From Streptococcus salivarius (GTDB lineage Bacteria > Bacillota > Bacilli > Lactobacillales > Streptococcaceae), in assembly GCF_002094975.1 (NCBI RefSeq), contig NZ_CP015283.1, positions 1,287,501-1,351,500 on the forward strand: a DNA stretch of 64,000 bases, read 5' to 3'. Below the pieces are notes generated by a model. It was not told the DNA's origin, ran no database searches, and worked only from the letters and a program-made list of their open reading frames with translations. The translations under genes and the position numbers were made by a program. The first letter of the stretch is position 1, and every line of letters begins with the position of its first letter. Below, in pieces: positions 28,172-40,418 of the stretch.

Positions 28172-29038
28172 ATGCGAAAATTTTTGAATAAATATTGGGG
28201 ATGGACCTTCCTCATCGTACCAATCATCTTACAAGCTGTCTTCTTTTACTTCCCTATGGTACAAGGAGCGTTCTATAGTCTCACTAACTGGACTGGTTTG
28301 ACTTACAATTATAAGTTTGTCGGTCTCAATAACTACAAACTCCTTATGATCGATGGAAAATTCTTCCAAGCAATCATCTTTACCATCATCTTAACCTTGG
28401 CTTTGATTATTGGTGAAATCTTCATCGGAATGGTTGTGGCGCGTGCGCTCAATTCGAAAATTAAGGGACAAACCTTCTTCCGTGCTTGGTTCTTCTTTCC
28501 AGCAGTACTTTCTGGTTTGACTGTTTCCTTGATTTTCAAACAATTCTTTAACTATGGTCTTCCAACAATCGGCAAGGTTTTGGGTATCGGTTTCTTGCAA
28601 GAAAGCTTACTCGGAACTAGCTTTGGAGCAGTCATTGCAACAATTTTTGTACTCCTTTGGCAAGGGGTCGCAATGCCAATCATCCTATTTCTTGCAGGTC
28701 TTCAAAGTATTCCAGATGATATTCTTGAAGCTGCAGCTATTGACGGGGCTACTGCTAAACAAACCTTCTGGAAGATTGAGTTGCCATACTTGCTTCCAAC
28801 AGTTTCAATGGTTTTCATCCTAGCACTTAAATCAGGGTTGACAGCTTTTGACCAAATCTTTGCACTTACAGGTGGTGGACCAAATAACGCCACAACCTCT
28901 CTAGGTCTCTTAGTTTATAACTATGCTTTCAAGAGCAACCAATACGGTTATGCTAATGCGATTGCCATTATCCTCTTCTTGATTATCGGTGTCGTATCAG
29001 TCCTACAAATCAAACTATCTAAGAAATTTGAAATTTAA
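28172..29038 (+). CDS. msmF: Sugar ABC transporter permease
   Basis: This is one of the two membrane subunits of the multiple-sugar importer. It has six predicted membrane segments and the permease EAA loop EAAAIDGATAKQTFWKIELP that contacts the ATPase. I start at ATG 28172 because GGAGGAG lies 10 bp upstream; the open frame extends 8 codons further but those codons overlap the msmE stop and ribosome site. It is 288 residues, followed by msmG after 16 bp. Confidence 0.93.
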   Translation: MRKFLNKYWGWTFLIVPIILQAVFFYFPMVQGAFYSLTNWTGLTYNYKFVGLNNYKLLMIDGKFFQAIIFTIILTLALIIGEIFIGMVVARALNSKIKGQTFFRAWFFFPAVLSGLTVSLIFKQFFNYGLPTIGKVLGIGFLQESLLGTSFGAVIATIFVLLWQGVAMPIILFLAGLQSIPDDILEAAAIDGATAKQTFWKIELPYLLPTVSMVFILALKSGLTAFDQIFALTGGGPNNATTSLGLLVYNYAFKSNQYGYANAIAIILFLIIGVVSVLQIKLSKKFEI

Positions 29039-29054
29039 TGGAGGAGTATCACAA

Positions 29055-29888
29055 ATGAAAAAAGAAGAAAAAGTAACGAATTTTTGGAAATACGCCCTCC
29101 TCGTTGTCGGTGGTATCCTCATTCTCGTACCACTCTTGGTAACAGTCTTTAGTTCCTTTAAGACTACTAAGGACATCATGAATCATTTCTTTAGCCTGCC
29201 TAACCCATTTACGCTAAGCAACTACCAGCGTTTGATTGCGGACGGTATTGGTGGTTACTTCTGGAACTCAGCAGTTATTACAATCCTCTCACTTATTGCG
29301 GTAGCAATATTCATCCCAGCAGCAGCCTACTCAATTGCTCGTAACATGTCAAAACGTAAAGCTTTCAACATCATGTATTCACTGTTGATTTTGGGAATCT
29401 TTGTACCTTTCCAAGTTATCATGATTCCAATCACTGTCATGATGAGTAAACTTGGTCTTGCTAATATGTACGGCTTGGTAATCCTTTATCTAACATATGC
29501 CATTCCACAAACCCTCTTCCTTTATGTAGGTTACATCAAAATTAGTGTGCCAGATAGTTTAGATGAAGCGGCAGAAATTGATGGTGCGGATAAGTTCACA
29601 ACCTACCGTCAAATCATCTTCCCAATGCTTAAACCAATGCATGCGACAACCCTAATCATCAATGCTCTTTGGTTCTGGAATGACTTCATGCTTCCATTGT
29701 TGGTATTGAACAAAGATTCAAAAATGTGGACGCTTCCACTCTTCCAATACAACTATCAAGGGCAATACTTCAACGATTATGGACCAAGTTTCGCATCATA
29801 CATCGTAGGTATCATTACCATCACAATCGTTTACCTCATTTTCCAAAAGAATATCATTTCAGGAATGAGCAACGGTGCAGTAAAATAA
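29055..29888 (+). CDS. msmG: Sugar ABC transporter permease
   Basis: The second membrane subunit of the importer, with six membrane segments and the EAA loop DEAAEIDGADKFTTYRQIIFP. The start ATG 29055 follows GGAGGAG by 9 bp; the frame is open further upstream but inside msmF. It has 277 residues, normal for the CUT1 group. Confidence 0.93.
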   Translation: MKKEEKVTNFWKYALLVVGGILILVPLLVTVFSSFKTTKDIMNHFFSLPNPFTLSNYQRLIADGIGGYFWNSAVITILSLIAVAIFIPAAAYSIARNMSKRKAFNIMYSLLILGIFVPFQVIMIPITVMMSKLGLANMYGLVILYLTYAIPQTLFLYVGYIKISVPDSLDEAAEIDGADKFTTYRQIIFPMLKPMHATTLIINALWFWNDFMLPLLVLNKDSKMWTLPLFQYNYQGQYFNDYGPSFASYIVGIITITIVYLIFQKNIISGMSNGAVK

Positions 29889-29969
29889 GCTATTTAGACA
29901 CTAGCCCAACTCAATAAAATATAACAGTAACAATCAAAGAAAGAATCACTCAGATAAAGGGAGAAAACA

Positions 29970-31103
29970 ATGGTCGAATTAAACCTTAACCACATCCACA
30001 AAAAATACCCAAATGCTACACATTATGCAGTTGAAGATTTTAACCTCAATATCAAAGATAAAGAGTTCATCGTCTTTGTCGGACCATCAGGGTGTGGTAA
30101 ATCAACAACACTTCGCATGGTGGCAGGACTTGAAGACATCACTGAGGGGCAATTGAAAATCGATGGTGAAGTCGTTAACGACAAATCACCTAAAGATCGT
30201 GATATCGCTATGGTCTTCCAAAACTACGCTTTGTACCCACATATGACAGTTTACGATAACATGGCGTTTGGTCTTAAATTACGTAAATATAGCAAGGAAG
30301 AAATTGATAAACGTGTTCGTGAAGCAGCAGATATTCTTGGACTAAAAGAATTTTTGGAACGTAAACCAGCTGACCTTTCAGGTGGACAACGCCAACGTGT
30401 AGCCATGGGACGTGCCATCGTTCGTGACGCTAAAGTCTTCCTCATGGACGAACCTCTCTCAAACTTGGATGCTAAACTTCGTGTGTCAATGCGTGCTGAA
30501 ATCGCTAAAATCCACCAACGTATCGGTTCAACAACAATCTATGTTACTCACGACCAAACTGAAGCTATGACCTTGGCTGACCGTATCGTCATCATGAGTT
30601 CAACAAAAAATCCTGATGGTTCAGGAACAATCGGACGTGTGGAACAAATCGGTACACCTCAAGAACTTTATAACACTCCAGCTAATAAATTTGTAGCCGG
30701 CTTCATCGGTAGCCCTGCTATGAACTTCTTCGAAGTCACTGTTCACGACGATAAGATTGTGACTGATAGTGGGTTTGAGCTTGAAGTACCACTTGGTCAA
30801 CTTAAAATTTTGAAAGACAAAGGTTACCTTGGTAAGAAAGTCATCTTTGGTATCCGTCCAGAGGATGTTACCAGTGAACTTGTTGCTCGTGAAGCCTATC
30901 CAAATGCTACAGTAGAAGCAGAAGTGAATGTCGCTGAACTCCTCGGAGCTGAAACGATGCTCTACGTCAAAATCGGTCATGATGAGTTCGCAGCCCGTGT
31001 TGATGCTCGTGACTTCCACAATCCAGGCGAAAAAGTTACCTTGACATTCAATGTTGCTAAAGGACACTTCTTCGATGTAACTACTGAAAAAGCTATTCGA
31101 TAA
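29970..31103 (+). CDS. msmK: Sugar ABC transporter ATP-binding protein
   Basis: It powers MsmEFG and in streptococci can also serve other CUT1 importers. Motifs are Walker A GPSGCGKST, Q-loop AMVFQNYALYPHMTV, signature LSGGQRQRVAMGRA, Walker B VFLMDEPLSNLDAKL and H-loop VTHDQTEAMTLADRI. The C-terminal third is the MalK-type regulatory/TOBE domain (FGIRPEDV). The 377 residues are usual. In S. mutans msmK closes the operon after gtfA and dexB, but here it lies directly after msmG. Confidence 0.95.
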   Translation: MVELNLNHIHKKYPNATHYAVEDFNLNIKDKEFIVFVGPSGCGKSTTLRMVAGLEDITEGQLKIDGEVVNDKSPKDRDIAMVFQNYALYPHMTVYDNMAFGLKLRKYSKEEIDKRVREAADILGLKEFLERKPADLSGGQRQRVAMGRAIVRDAKVFLMDEPLSNLDAKLRVSMRAEIAKIHQRIGSTTIYVTHDQTEAMTLADRIVIMSSTKNPDGSGTIGRVEQIGTPQELYNTPANKFVAGFIGSPAMNFFEVTVHDDKIVTDSGFELEVPLGQLKILKDKGYLGKKVIFGIRPEDVTSELVAREAYPNATVEAEVNVAELLGAETMLYVKIGHDEFAARVDARDFHNPGEKVTLTFNVAKGHFFDVTTEKAIR

Positions 31104-31111
31104 AACTGTTT

Positions 31112-31182
31112 GAAAATTGTCCTCTGATAGAGTAAAAATGTCCTGACGATTGTCCAAGGCAAACTATCAGGTGGCAATTTTC
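31112..31182 (+). other. Imperfect long hairpin between msmK and fructokinase
   Basis: GAAAATTG and CTGATAG on the left pair with CTATCAG and CAATTTTC on the right, with an internal loop. The right arm is followed by T-rich sequence. It could attenuate or process the message between the transport and catabolic halves of the operon; weak evidence. Confidence 0.4.
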
Positions 31183-31209
31183 TTTGAAAACTGATATAAG
31201 GAGACAAGT

Positions 31210-32145
31210 ATGTATGATTTAGAAAAACCTTTACCTTTGGGAGAAAAAGCAATTGATGTGCTTACAGTGGGCGAGGTTTTAGTAGACATGATTGATCTTG
31301 AAGGGAGTTATCATCCTTTCTTTGGAGGCTCCCCTGCTAATATCGCCATGAACGTCAAAGCCTTAGGGGGACGCTCAGCTTTGGTAGCTGCTGTGGGTAA
31401 AGATCGTATGGGCGAGTTTTTGAAAGAGACTATCAAACAGCGTGGCCTAACCGATGGCATTATTCAGGAAAACAAGGCATCTACCAGTATGGTTTTGGTC
31501 AATAAAACGACTGGCACACCGATTCCTATCTTTTATCGTGGTGCTGATTACCAGCTAGATTACACTAACGAATTGAAAGAACTGGCTTCTGAAAGCAAGA
31601 TTCTTCATTTCTCATCTTGGCCAATTTCTCAAGAGCACTCTCGTCAAACCATTGAAAGTTTGATTGAACAAGCCAAAGCAGAAGGAACATTGATTTCCTT
31701 TGATCCCAACTATCATCCTGGTCTCTGGCAAGAAGGACATGATGGCGTTGACTACATAAAAGAGTTGATTAAATATGTAGATATTATCAAACCTTCTGAA
31801 GATGATGCCGAACGCATTTTTGGACCTGACACTGTTGACAATCAAATCAAGAAATTCCTGGATTTGGGTGCTAAACTGGTCGTCATGACACTTGGCAAAG
31901 ATGGTCTAGTTGTTGCTAATAAAGAGCAAATGGTTCGTAGAAAAACCAAAGCTACAAAAGTTGTAGATGCGACAGGTGCTGGCGATGCTTTCTGGTCAGG
32001 GTTCTACACAGGGCTTTGTAAAGGAAAAACAATTCTAGAAGCTGTAGACGATGGCAGTCGTACCTCAGCCTATAAATTACAGTATGTTGGAGCAGTCGTT
32101 GAATTGCCAACATTGGAAAAATTGGAGGATGTATTCAATGGTTAA
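31210..32145 (+). CDS. Fructokinase, PfkB/ribokinase family carbohydrate kinase
   Basis: It is predicted to phosphorylate fructose released by the sucrose phosphorylase encoded next. The PfkB signatures are present: the N-terminal FFGGSPANIAMNVKALGG and the C-terminal DATGAGDAFWSGFY with the catalytic Asp in GAGD. The size (311 residues) fits. The start has AAGGAGAC 4 bp upstream. Its last 8 bp overlap the gtfA start, so translation is coupled. The sequenced S. mutans msm operon lacks this gene. Fructose as substrate is inferred from the coupling with gtfA. Confidence 0.88.
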   Translation: MYDLEKPLPLGEKAIDVLTVGEVLVDMIDLEGSYHPFFGGSPANIAMNVKALGGRSALVAAVGKDRMGEFLKETIKQRGLTDGIIQENKASTSMVLVNKTTGTPIPIFYRGADYQLDYTNELKELASESKILHFSSWPISQEHSRQTIESLIEQAKAEGTLISFDPNYHPGLWQEGHDGVDYIKELIKYVDIIKPSEDDAERIFGPDTVDNQIKKFLDLGAKLVVMTLGKDGLVVANKEQMVRRKTKATKVVDATGAGDAFWSGFYTGLCKGKTILEAVDDGSRTSAYKLQYVGAVVELPTLEKLEDVFNG

Positions 32146-33601
32146 AAATAAGGTACAACTCATTACCTATCCAGACTCACTAGGTGGAAATTTAAAAGCA
32201 CTCAAATCAAATCTAGATACTTACTTTCCAAACCTTTTTGAAGGTGGAATCCACATTCTGCCACCCTACCCTTCTTCAGGGGACCGTGGTTTTGCACCAC
32301 TAACCTATTTTGAAATCGATCCTCAGTTTGGTGACTGGGAGGATGTGAGAAATCTAGCAGAGGATTACGATATTCTTCTTGATATCATGGTTAACCACAT
32401 TTCTCAAAAATCTCCATATTTCCAAGATTTCTTGAAAAATGGCCGTGATTCTCAATATGCTGATTATTTCTTGACGCTTGAAAAAATCTGGGAAGATGGT
32501 GTGCCAGTTCAATCTGATATTGATCAAATGTTCTTGCGTCGCAAAGTACCGTATTCAGAGTTCATTATTGAAAAGACTGGTGAAGTAGAAAAAGTTTGGA
32601 CAACTTTTGGTAAAACAACCCCATCTGAACAAATTGACTTGGATGTACACTCAGAGCAAGTAAAACAACTGTTTGTCGATATTTTTAAACATTTCCATGA
32701 TAATGGGGTTAAGATTATTCGACTAGATGCTGTCGGCTATGTTTTGAAAAAACTTGGAACATCATGTTTCTTTGTAGAGCCTGATATCTATGATTTCCTT
32801 TACTGGATTCTTGATGTGGCAAAATCTTACGATATTGCCCTCTTACCAGAGGTGCACGCCCATTATTCTATTCAATACAAATTGGCAGAGCATGGTTGCT
32901 GGATTTATGACTTTATCTTGCCGTACCGTATTTTTGAGGCTCTTAGTAATGAAGAATCTAAGTTCCTTGTTGATTATCTTCAAACACGTCCACATGGTCA
33001 ATTTACGATGCTTGATTGCCATGATGGCCTTCCGGTAAAACCAGACTTAGATGGACTTATCGATAGTAAAGATGCTCGTAAGTTGGTTGACTTGGCTTTG
33101 AATCGAGGTGCTAACCTCAGTCTTATCGTATCGGATGAGCATAAGGATGAGGATGGTTTTGATGTCCATCAAATTCGCTCAACGATTTATTCTCTCTTTG
33201 GTGAAGATGATGATACTTATCTCGCTGCACGCGCTCTACAAGTCTTCACACCAGGTATTCCACAAATCTACTATGTTGGTTTACTTGCTGGTAAGAACGA
33301 TATTGAAGCAGTTGAAGCACGAGGTGATGGTCGTGAAATCAACCGCCATAATTTTGATGAAAAAGAAATCGCAGCAGCGGCAGAAACTGAAGTGGTTAAA
33401 CGTTTAGTTAACCTTATCCGCTTCCGAAATCAACACCCAGCCTTTGAAGGTGATTTCACTGCTCAAGCTTCAAGTCCAACCGAATTGGTTCTCTCTTGGG
33501 AAAATGGTACTGAACGTGCAAGTTTAACTATTGACTTGAAAGCTAAAACTGGACGTGTGGCTTACACGGAAGATGGTCAGGAAAAAGTCTTCACAATTTA
33601 A
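32138..33601 (+). CDS. gtfA: Sucrose phosphorylase, GH13
   Basis: It splits sucrose with phosphate into glucose-1-phosphate and fructose in the cytoplasm. I start at ATG 32138 (MVKNKVQLITYPDSLGG), 8 bp after GGAGG; the longer frame runs inside the fructokinase gene. Catalytic blocks of the family are IIRLDAVGYVLKK (nucleophile Asp), LLPEVHAHYS (acid/base Glu) and MLDCHDGLPV. The 487 residues are close to S. mutans GtfA. It handles sucrose freed from raffinose by Aga. Confidence 0.95.
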   Translation: MVKNKVQLITYPDSLGGNLKALKSNLDTYFPNLFEGGIHILPPYPSSGDRGFAPLTYFEIDPQFGDWEDVRNLAEDYDILLDIMVNHISQKSPYFQDFLKNGRDSQYADYFLTLEKIWEDGVPVQSDIDQMFLRRKVPYSEFIIEKTGEVEKVWTTFGKTTPSEQIDLDVHSEQVKQLFVDIFKHFHDNGVKIIRLDAVGYVLKKLGTSCFFVEPDIYDFLYWILDVAKSYDIALLPEVHAHYSIQYKLAEHGCWIYDFILPYRIFEALSNEESKFLVDYLQTRPHGQFTMLDCHDGLPVKPDLDGLIDSKDARKLVDLALNRGANLSLIVSDEHKDEDGFDVHQIRSTIYSLFGEDDDTYLAARALQVFTPGIPQIYYVGLLAGKNDIEAVEARGDGREINRHNFDEKEIAAAAETEVVKRLVNLIRFRNQHPAFEGDFTAQASSPTELVLSWENGTERASLTIDLKAKTGRVAYTEDGQEKVFTI

Positions 33602-33642
33602 TTATGTTATCTTTGTTATCGATTATTGATAACAGATATATG

Positions 33643-33674
33643 AAAGTTCTCCCTTATCTCCAGGAGAACTTTTT
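33643..33674 (+). terminator. Terminator after gtfA
   Basis: AAAGTTCTCC pairs perfectly with GGAGAACTTT around a 10-nt loop, followed by T. It implies that dexB is at least partly on its own transcript. Confidence 0.8.
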
Positions 33675-33686
33675 CAAAATAAAAAA

Positions 33687-33700
33687 CGAAAACGCTTGCA
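33687..33700 (+). promoter_or_regulatory. Candidate cre site upstream of dexB
   Basis: CGAAAACGCTTGCA matches the cre consensus except at the first base and overlaps the -35 of the dexB promoter by five bases. Confidence 0.65.
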
Positions 33701-33723
33701 CAAATAGATAAGAAGCGTAAAAT
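33696..33723 (+). promoter_or_regulatory. dexB promoter
   Basis: TTGCAC and TAAAAT are spaced by 16 bp, leaving a leader of about 90 bp before dexB. Confidence 0.55.
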
Positions 33724-33798
33724 AAAACTAGCAATGAAAAATGCTTACCTTAACTCAAGAAAGTTAATCTGAAAAGTAAGCAATTAAAAAAATAATGA

Positions 33799-35431
<1,633 letters not shown>

Positions 35432-35433
<2 letters not shown>

Positions 35434-35470
35434 AAAGTGGTTGTCAACCTACAGTTGACGACCACTTTTT
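35432..35470. terminator. Terminator between convergent dexB and galR
   Basis: AAAAAGTGGTTGTCAAC pairs perfectly with GTTGACGACCACTTTTT (one G-U) around CTACA. The left arm overlaps the dexB stop codon. The stem is nearly shared with 15548-15578. Confidence 0.9.
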
Positions 35471-35484
35471 AGTCTATTGAGTAA

Positions 35485-36522
<1,038 letters not shown>

Positions 36523-36562
36523 TCATCCAAAGTATATCATAAATTCTAAAATTTTACCTATT

Positions 36563-36584
36563 TTTTACTAAAAAAACAGTAAAA
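36563..36584 (+). promoter_or_regulatory. Putative GalR operator between galR and galK
   Basis: TTTTACT-N8-AGTAAAA is a perfect 7+7 inverted repeat placed just upstream of the galK -35. It resembles in half-site and spacing the lacS operator TTTAGT-N8-ACTAAA, with half-sites inverted in sequence. Confidence 0.55.
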
Positions 36585-36587
36585 ATA

Positions 36588-36616
36588 TTGATTTTCCTTG
36601 TGAAAGGGGTTACACT
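36588..36616 (+). promoter_or_regulatory. galK promoter
   Basis: TTGATT and TACACT are spaced by 17 bp, 34 bp before the start codon. Confidence 0.65.
36601..36614 (+). promoter_or_regulatory. Cre-like site in the galK promoter
   Basis: TGAAAGGGGTTACA fits the cre consensus except that the central C is G. It overlaps the -10. Confidence 0.45.
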
Positions 36617-36626
36617 GTTAGTGTAA
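36610..36626 (+). promoter_or_regulatory. Short palindrome over the galK -10
   Basis: TTACACT-GTT-AGTGTAA is a perfect 7+7 inverted repeat covering the -10 and the likely start point. It may be a second operator or an RNA hairpin at the 5' end of the message. Confidence 0.45.
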
Positions 36627-36650
36627 AAAAGAATAAGCGAGGAAAATTCT

Positions 36651-37817
36651 ATGAAAACAACACAACTAAGAGAAGCTTTTAAAGAAGTCTTTGGAGTAGA
36701 AGCAGATCATACTTTCTTTTCACCTGGTCGTATTAATTTGATTGGTGAGCATACGGACTACAACGGTGGTCACGTCTTTCCAGCAGCCATTACCCTAGGT
36801 ACTTACGGAGCAGCCCGTAAACGTGATGATAAAGTTTTGCGTTTCTTCTCAGGTAACTTTGAAGATAAGGGCATCATCGAAGTACCACTTGAAAATCTTC
36901 GTTTTGAAAAAGAACACAACTGGACAAACTATCCAAAAGGTGTTCTTCATTTCTTGCAAGAAGCTGGGCATACAATTGATTCAGGTATGGATATTTACGT
37001 TTATGGTAACATTCCAAATGGATCAGGTTTGTCATCATCATCATCTTTGGAATTATTGATTGGTGTTATTGCTGAAAAACTATTTGACCTTAAATTGGAA
37101 CGCCTTGACTTGGTTAAAATCGGTAAGCAAACGGAAAATGACTTTATCGGCGTAAACTCTGGTATTATGGACCAATTCGCTATTGGTATGGGAGCTGATC
37201 AACGTGCGATTTACTTGGATACCAATACTTTAGAGTATGACTTGGTGCCGCTTGACCTTAAAGACAATGTTGTAGTTATCATGAACACTAACAAACGTCG
37301 TGAATTGGCAGATTCTAAATACAATGAACGTCGTGCTGAATGTGACACAGCTGTATCTGAACTTCAAGAAAAACTTGATATCCAAACACTTGGTGAATTG
37401 GAGCTCTGGACATTTGATGCATACAGCTACTTGATTAAAGATGAAAATCGTATCAAACGTGCCCGTCACGCAGTTCTTGAAAATCAACGTACACTTCAAG
37501 CTCGTAAAGCTCTTGAAGCAGGAGATTTGGAAGGCTTTGGTCGTCTTATGAATGCTTCTCACGTATCATTGGAACATGATTACGAAGTTACAGGTCTTGA
37601 ACTTGATACTTTGGCACACACAGCATGGGAACAAGAAGGTGTTCTTGGAGCTCGTATGACAGGAGCGGGATTTGGTGGATGTGCCATCGCACTTGTAAAT
37701 AAAGATAAAGTTGAAGATTTCAAAAAAGCAGTTGGTCAACGTTATGAAGAAGTCGTTGGTTATGCACCAAGCTTCTATATTGCTGAAGTAGCTGGTGGTT
37801 CACGAGTACTTGATTAA
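36651..37817 (+). CDS. galK: Galactokinase
   Basis: It phosphorylates alpha-galactose at C1, the first Leloir step. GHMP kinase motifs are all present: [14 protein letters not shown], the nucleotide loop [13 protein letters not shown], and [12 protein letters not shown] near the end. The 388 residues are standard. GCGAGGA lies 8 bp upstream of the ATG. It begins the galK-galT-galE transcript. Confidence 0.97.
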   Translation: MKTTQLREAFKEVFGVEADHTFFSPGRINLIGEHTDYNGGHVFPAAITLGTYGAARKRDDKVLRFFSGNFEDKGIIEVPLENLRFEKEHNWTNYPKGVLHFLQEAGHTIDSGMDIYVYGNIPNGSGLSSSSSLELLIGVIAEKLFDLKLERLDLVKIGKQTENDFIGVNSGIMDQFAIGMGADQRAIYLDTNTLEYDLVPLDLKDNVVVIMNTNKRRELADSKYNERRAECDTAVSELQEKLDIQTLGELELWTFDAYSYLIKDENRIKRARHAVLENQRTLQARKALEAGDLEGFGRLMNASHVSLEHDYEVTGLELDTLAHTAWEQEGVLGARMTGAGFGGCAIALVNKDKVEDFKKAVGQRYEEVVGYAPSFYIAEVAGGSRVLD

Positions 37818-37836
37818 TGAGAAAGAAGTAGAGATT

Positions 37837-39318
37837 ATGGCTGAAAATTTAGTAAACGCTTTTGTAACTTTGGTTATTGAAAACAGTGACTATGAGGAAT
37901 TAGACCGTATCTATTTGACAAACAAAGTTTTTGCTTTGGTTGGAGAGGGAGTTGCTGATGTTGAAACTGAAAGCTCTGAATTGATTGACCTTAAAGACCA
38001 GTTGCTTCAAGCAGGTGTTAAAGCTGGTTCTGTAGGTGAACTTAATGAAGAACAAGATATCATCGGTGCTCAACTCATGGACTTGATTACACCAAGCCCT
38101 AGTGCTGTCAATCGTAACTTCTGGGATACCTATAAATCAAACCCAGAGCAAGCAATTGCTGACTTTTATGTACAAAGTAAACGAAATGATTATGTAAAAG
38201 TTAAAGCTATTGCACAAAACATTGCTTATAAAGCACCTACTAAATACGGTGACTTGGAAATTACGATTAACCTTTCAAAACCTGAAAAAGATCCCAAAGC
38301 CATCGCTGCAGCTAAAAATGCGGTAGCTTCTGATTATCCAAAATGCCAACTTTGTATGGAAAATGAAGGTTATCTAGGTCGCATCAATCACCCAGCACGT
38401 AGTAATCACCGTGTTATTCGTTTCCAAATGGAAGGAAATGACTGGGGCTTCCAATATTCACCATATGCTTACTTTAATGAACATTCTATCTTCTTTTATG
38501 GTAAGCACGAACCAATGCACATCAGTCCATTGACGTTTGGTCGTCTCCTATCAATTGTTGAAGCATTTCCTGGTTACTTCGCAGGTTCAAATGCCGATCT
38601 TCCAATTGTAGGTGGTTCAATTCTTACACACGAACACTATCAAGGTGGTCGCCACACTTTCCCAATGGAAGTAGCAGGCATTAAAGAAAAAGTTAGCTTT
38701 GATGGATACTCTGATGTTGAAACTGGTATTGTTAATTGGCCTATGTCAGTTCTTCGTTTAAGAAGTGAAGATAAGGAAAGACTTATTGCTCTTGCAACCA
38801 AAATTTTAAATTGCTGGCGTGGTTATTCAGACGAAAAAGCTGGAGTCTTAGCTCAGTCTGATGGACACCCTCACCACACCATTACCCCAATTGCTCGTAG
38901 AAAAGACGGCAAATTTGAATTGGATTTGGTTCTTCGTGACAATCAAACTTCTGAAGAACATCCAGACGGTATCTACCACCCACATAAAGATGTTCAACAT
39001 ATTAAGAAAGAAAACATTGGTTTGATTGAAGTTATGGGATTGGCCATTCTTCCTCCTCGTTTGAAAACAGAACTTAAAGATGTTGAAGATTATCTATTAG
39101 GTCAAGGTAACCAAGTTGCTCCAATTCACCAAGAATGGGCAGATGAACTCAAAGCTCAAAATCCGAATGTTACGGCTGAGGAAGTGACAGAAGTTGTTCG
39201 ACAATCTGTTGCAGATATCTTTGCTCGTGTACTAGAAGATGCAGGTGTTTATAAGACTAATAGTGAAGGCTTAGATCAGTTTAAAGCATTTGTAGATTTT
39301 GTAAATTTAGCTGATTAA
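37837..39318 (+). CDS. galT: Galactose-1-phosphate uridylyltransferase (Gram-positive long type)
   Basis: It exchanges UMP between UDP-glucose and galactose-1-phosphate. I start at ATG 37837 (MAENLVNAFVT) after GAAAGAAGTAGAG, 19 bp past galK; the longer frame begins inside galK. The 493-residue Firmicute form is much longer than the E. coli enzyme (about 348). Recognisable segments are CMENEGYLGR, NDWGFQYSPYAYFNEHSI, the GGSILTHEHYQGG block and QSDGHPHHTITPIAR with the active-site HPH. Confidence 0.95.
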   Translation: MAENLVNAFVTLVIENSDYEELDRIYLTNKVFALVGEGVADVETESSELIDLKDQLLQAGVKAGSVGELNEEQDIIGAQLMDLITPSPSAVNRNFWDTYKSNPEQAIADFYVQSKRNDYVKVKAIAQNIAYKAPTKYGDLEITINLSKPEKDPKAIAAAKNAVASDYPKCQLCMENEGYLGRINHPARSNHRVIRFQMEGNDWGFQYSPYAYFNEHSIFFYGKHEPMHISPLTFGRLLSIVEAFPGYFAGSNADLPIVGGSILTHEHYQGGRHTFPMEVAGIKEKVSFDGYSDVETGIVNWPMSVLRLRSEDKERLIALATKILNCWRGYSDEKAGVLAQSDGHPHHTITPIARRKDGKFELDLVLRDNQTSEEHPDGIYHPHKDVQHIKKENIGLIEVMGLAILPPRLKTELKDVEDYLLGQGNQVAPIHQEWADELKAQNPNVTAEEVTEVVRQSVADIFARVLEDAGVYKTNSEGLDQFKAFVDFVNLAD

Positions 39319-39347
39319 TTGTTTTTTCTGAAGAAAGGAGATAAGAA

Positions 39348-40349
39348 ATGGCAATTTTAGTATTAGGTGGAGCTGGTTATATCGGTTCTCACATGGTTGA
39401 TCGCTTAGTTGAAAAAGGTCAAGAAAAAGTAGTAGTAGTAGATAGTTTGGTAACCGGTCACCGTGCTGCCGTACATCCAGATGCTATTTTCTACCAAGGC
39501 GATCTCTCTGATCAAGATTTTATGAGAAAGGTCTTCAAAGAAAATCCTGATGTTGATGCCGTTATTCACTTTGCGGCCTATTCATTGGTTGGTGAATCAA
39601 TGGAAAAACCACTCAAATATTTTGATAACAATACAGCTGGAATGGTTAAATTGCTTGAAGTTATGAACGAATGCGGTGTTAAATACATTGTCTTCTCATC
39701 AACAGCAGCAACTTACGGTATCCCAGAAGAAATTCCAATTCTTGAAACAACACCACAAAATCCTATCAACCCATATGGTGAGAGCAAGCTTATGATGGAA
39801 ACCATTATGAAGTGGTCAGACCAAGCTTACGGCATCAAGTATGTCCCTCTTCGTTACTTTAATGTGGCGGGTGCCAAACCTGATGGTTCTATCGGAGAGG
39901 ATCACGGTCCTGAAACCCACCTCTTGCCAATTATTCTCCAAGTAGCTCAAGGTGTTCGTGAAAAAATCATGATTTTTGGTGATGACTACAACACTCCTGA
40001 TGGAACAAATGTTCGTGACTATGTTCACCCATTTGACTTGGCTGATGCTCACCTCCTTGCTGTTGAATATCTTCGTAAAGGTAATGAATCTACAGCCTTT
40101 AACTTAGGTTCATCAACAGGTTTCTCAAACCTTCAAATTCTTGAAGCCGCTCGTAAGGTAACTGGTAAAGAAATTCCAGCTGAAAAAGCTGATCGTCGTC
40201 CTGGTGATCCTGATACATTGATTGCTTCATCTGAAAAAGCACGTACAGTTCTTGGATGGAAACCACAATTTGATAACATCGAAAAAATCATCGCAAGTGC
40301 TTGGGCATGGCATTCTAGCCATCCAAAAGGGTACGATGATCGAGGATAA
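39348..40349 (+). CDS. galE: UDP-glucose 4-epimerase
   Basis: It interconverts UDP-galactose and UDP-glucose. The extended SDR fold shows [19 protein letters not shown], the catalytic Ser/Tyr/Lys as SSTAATYG and NPYGESK, and RYFNVAGA. The 333 residues fit. AAAGGAG lies before the ATG. A terminator-like hairpin follows and would separate it from galM. Confidence 0.96.
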   Translation: MAILVLGGAGYIGSHMVDRLVEKGQEKVVVVDSLVTGHRAAVHPDAIFYQGDLSDQDFMRKVFKENPDVDAVIHFAAYSLVGESMEKPLKYFDNNTAGMVKLLEVMNECGVKYIVFSSTAATYGIPEEIPILETTPQNPINPYGESKLMMETIMKWSDQAYGIKYVPLRYFNVAGAKPDGSIGEDHGPETHLLPIILQVAQGVREKIMIFGDDYNTPDGTNVRDYVHPFDLADAHLLAVEYLRKGNESTAFNLGSSTGFSNLQILEAARKVTGKEIPAEKADRRPGDPDTLIASSEKARTVLGWKPQFDNIEKIIASAWAWHSSHPKGYDDRG

Positions 40350-40370
40350 TTAAAATAATAAACAAAGGGT

Positions 40371-40407
40371 CAAAGAGTATATATAATTATTGTACTCTTT
40401 GTTTTTT
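40371..40407 (+). terminator. Terminator between galE and galM
   Basis: CAAAGAGTA pairs with TACTCTTTG and is followed by six T, ending 11 bp before the galM start. It may let only part of the transcripts continue into galM. Confidence 0.75.
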
Positions 40408-40418
40408 GAGGAAATAAT

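Noticed and set aside
30621..31157. A 178-codon open frame on the minus strand opposite msmK
   Set aside because: It is antisense to a strongly supported ABC ATPase gene, has no ribosome site, and its text has no family resemblance.
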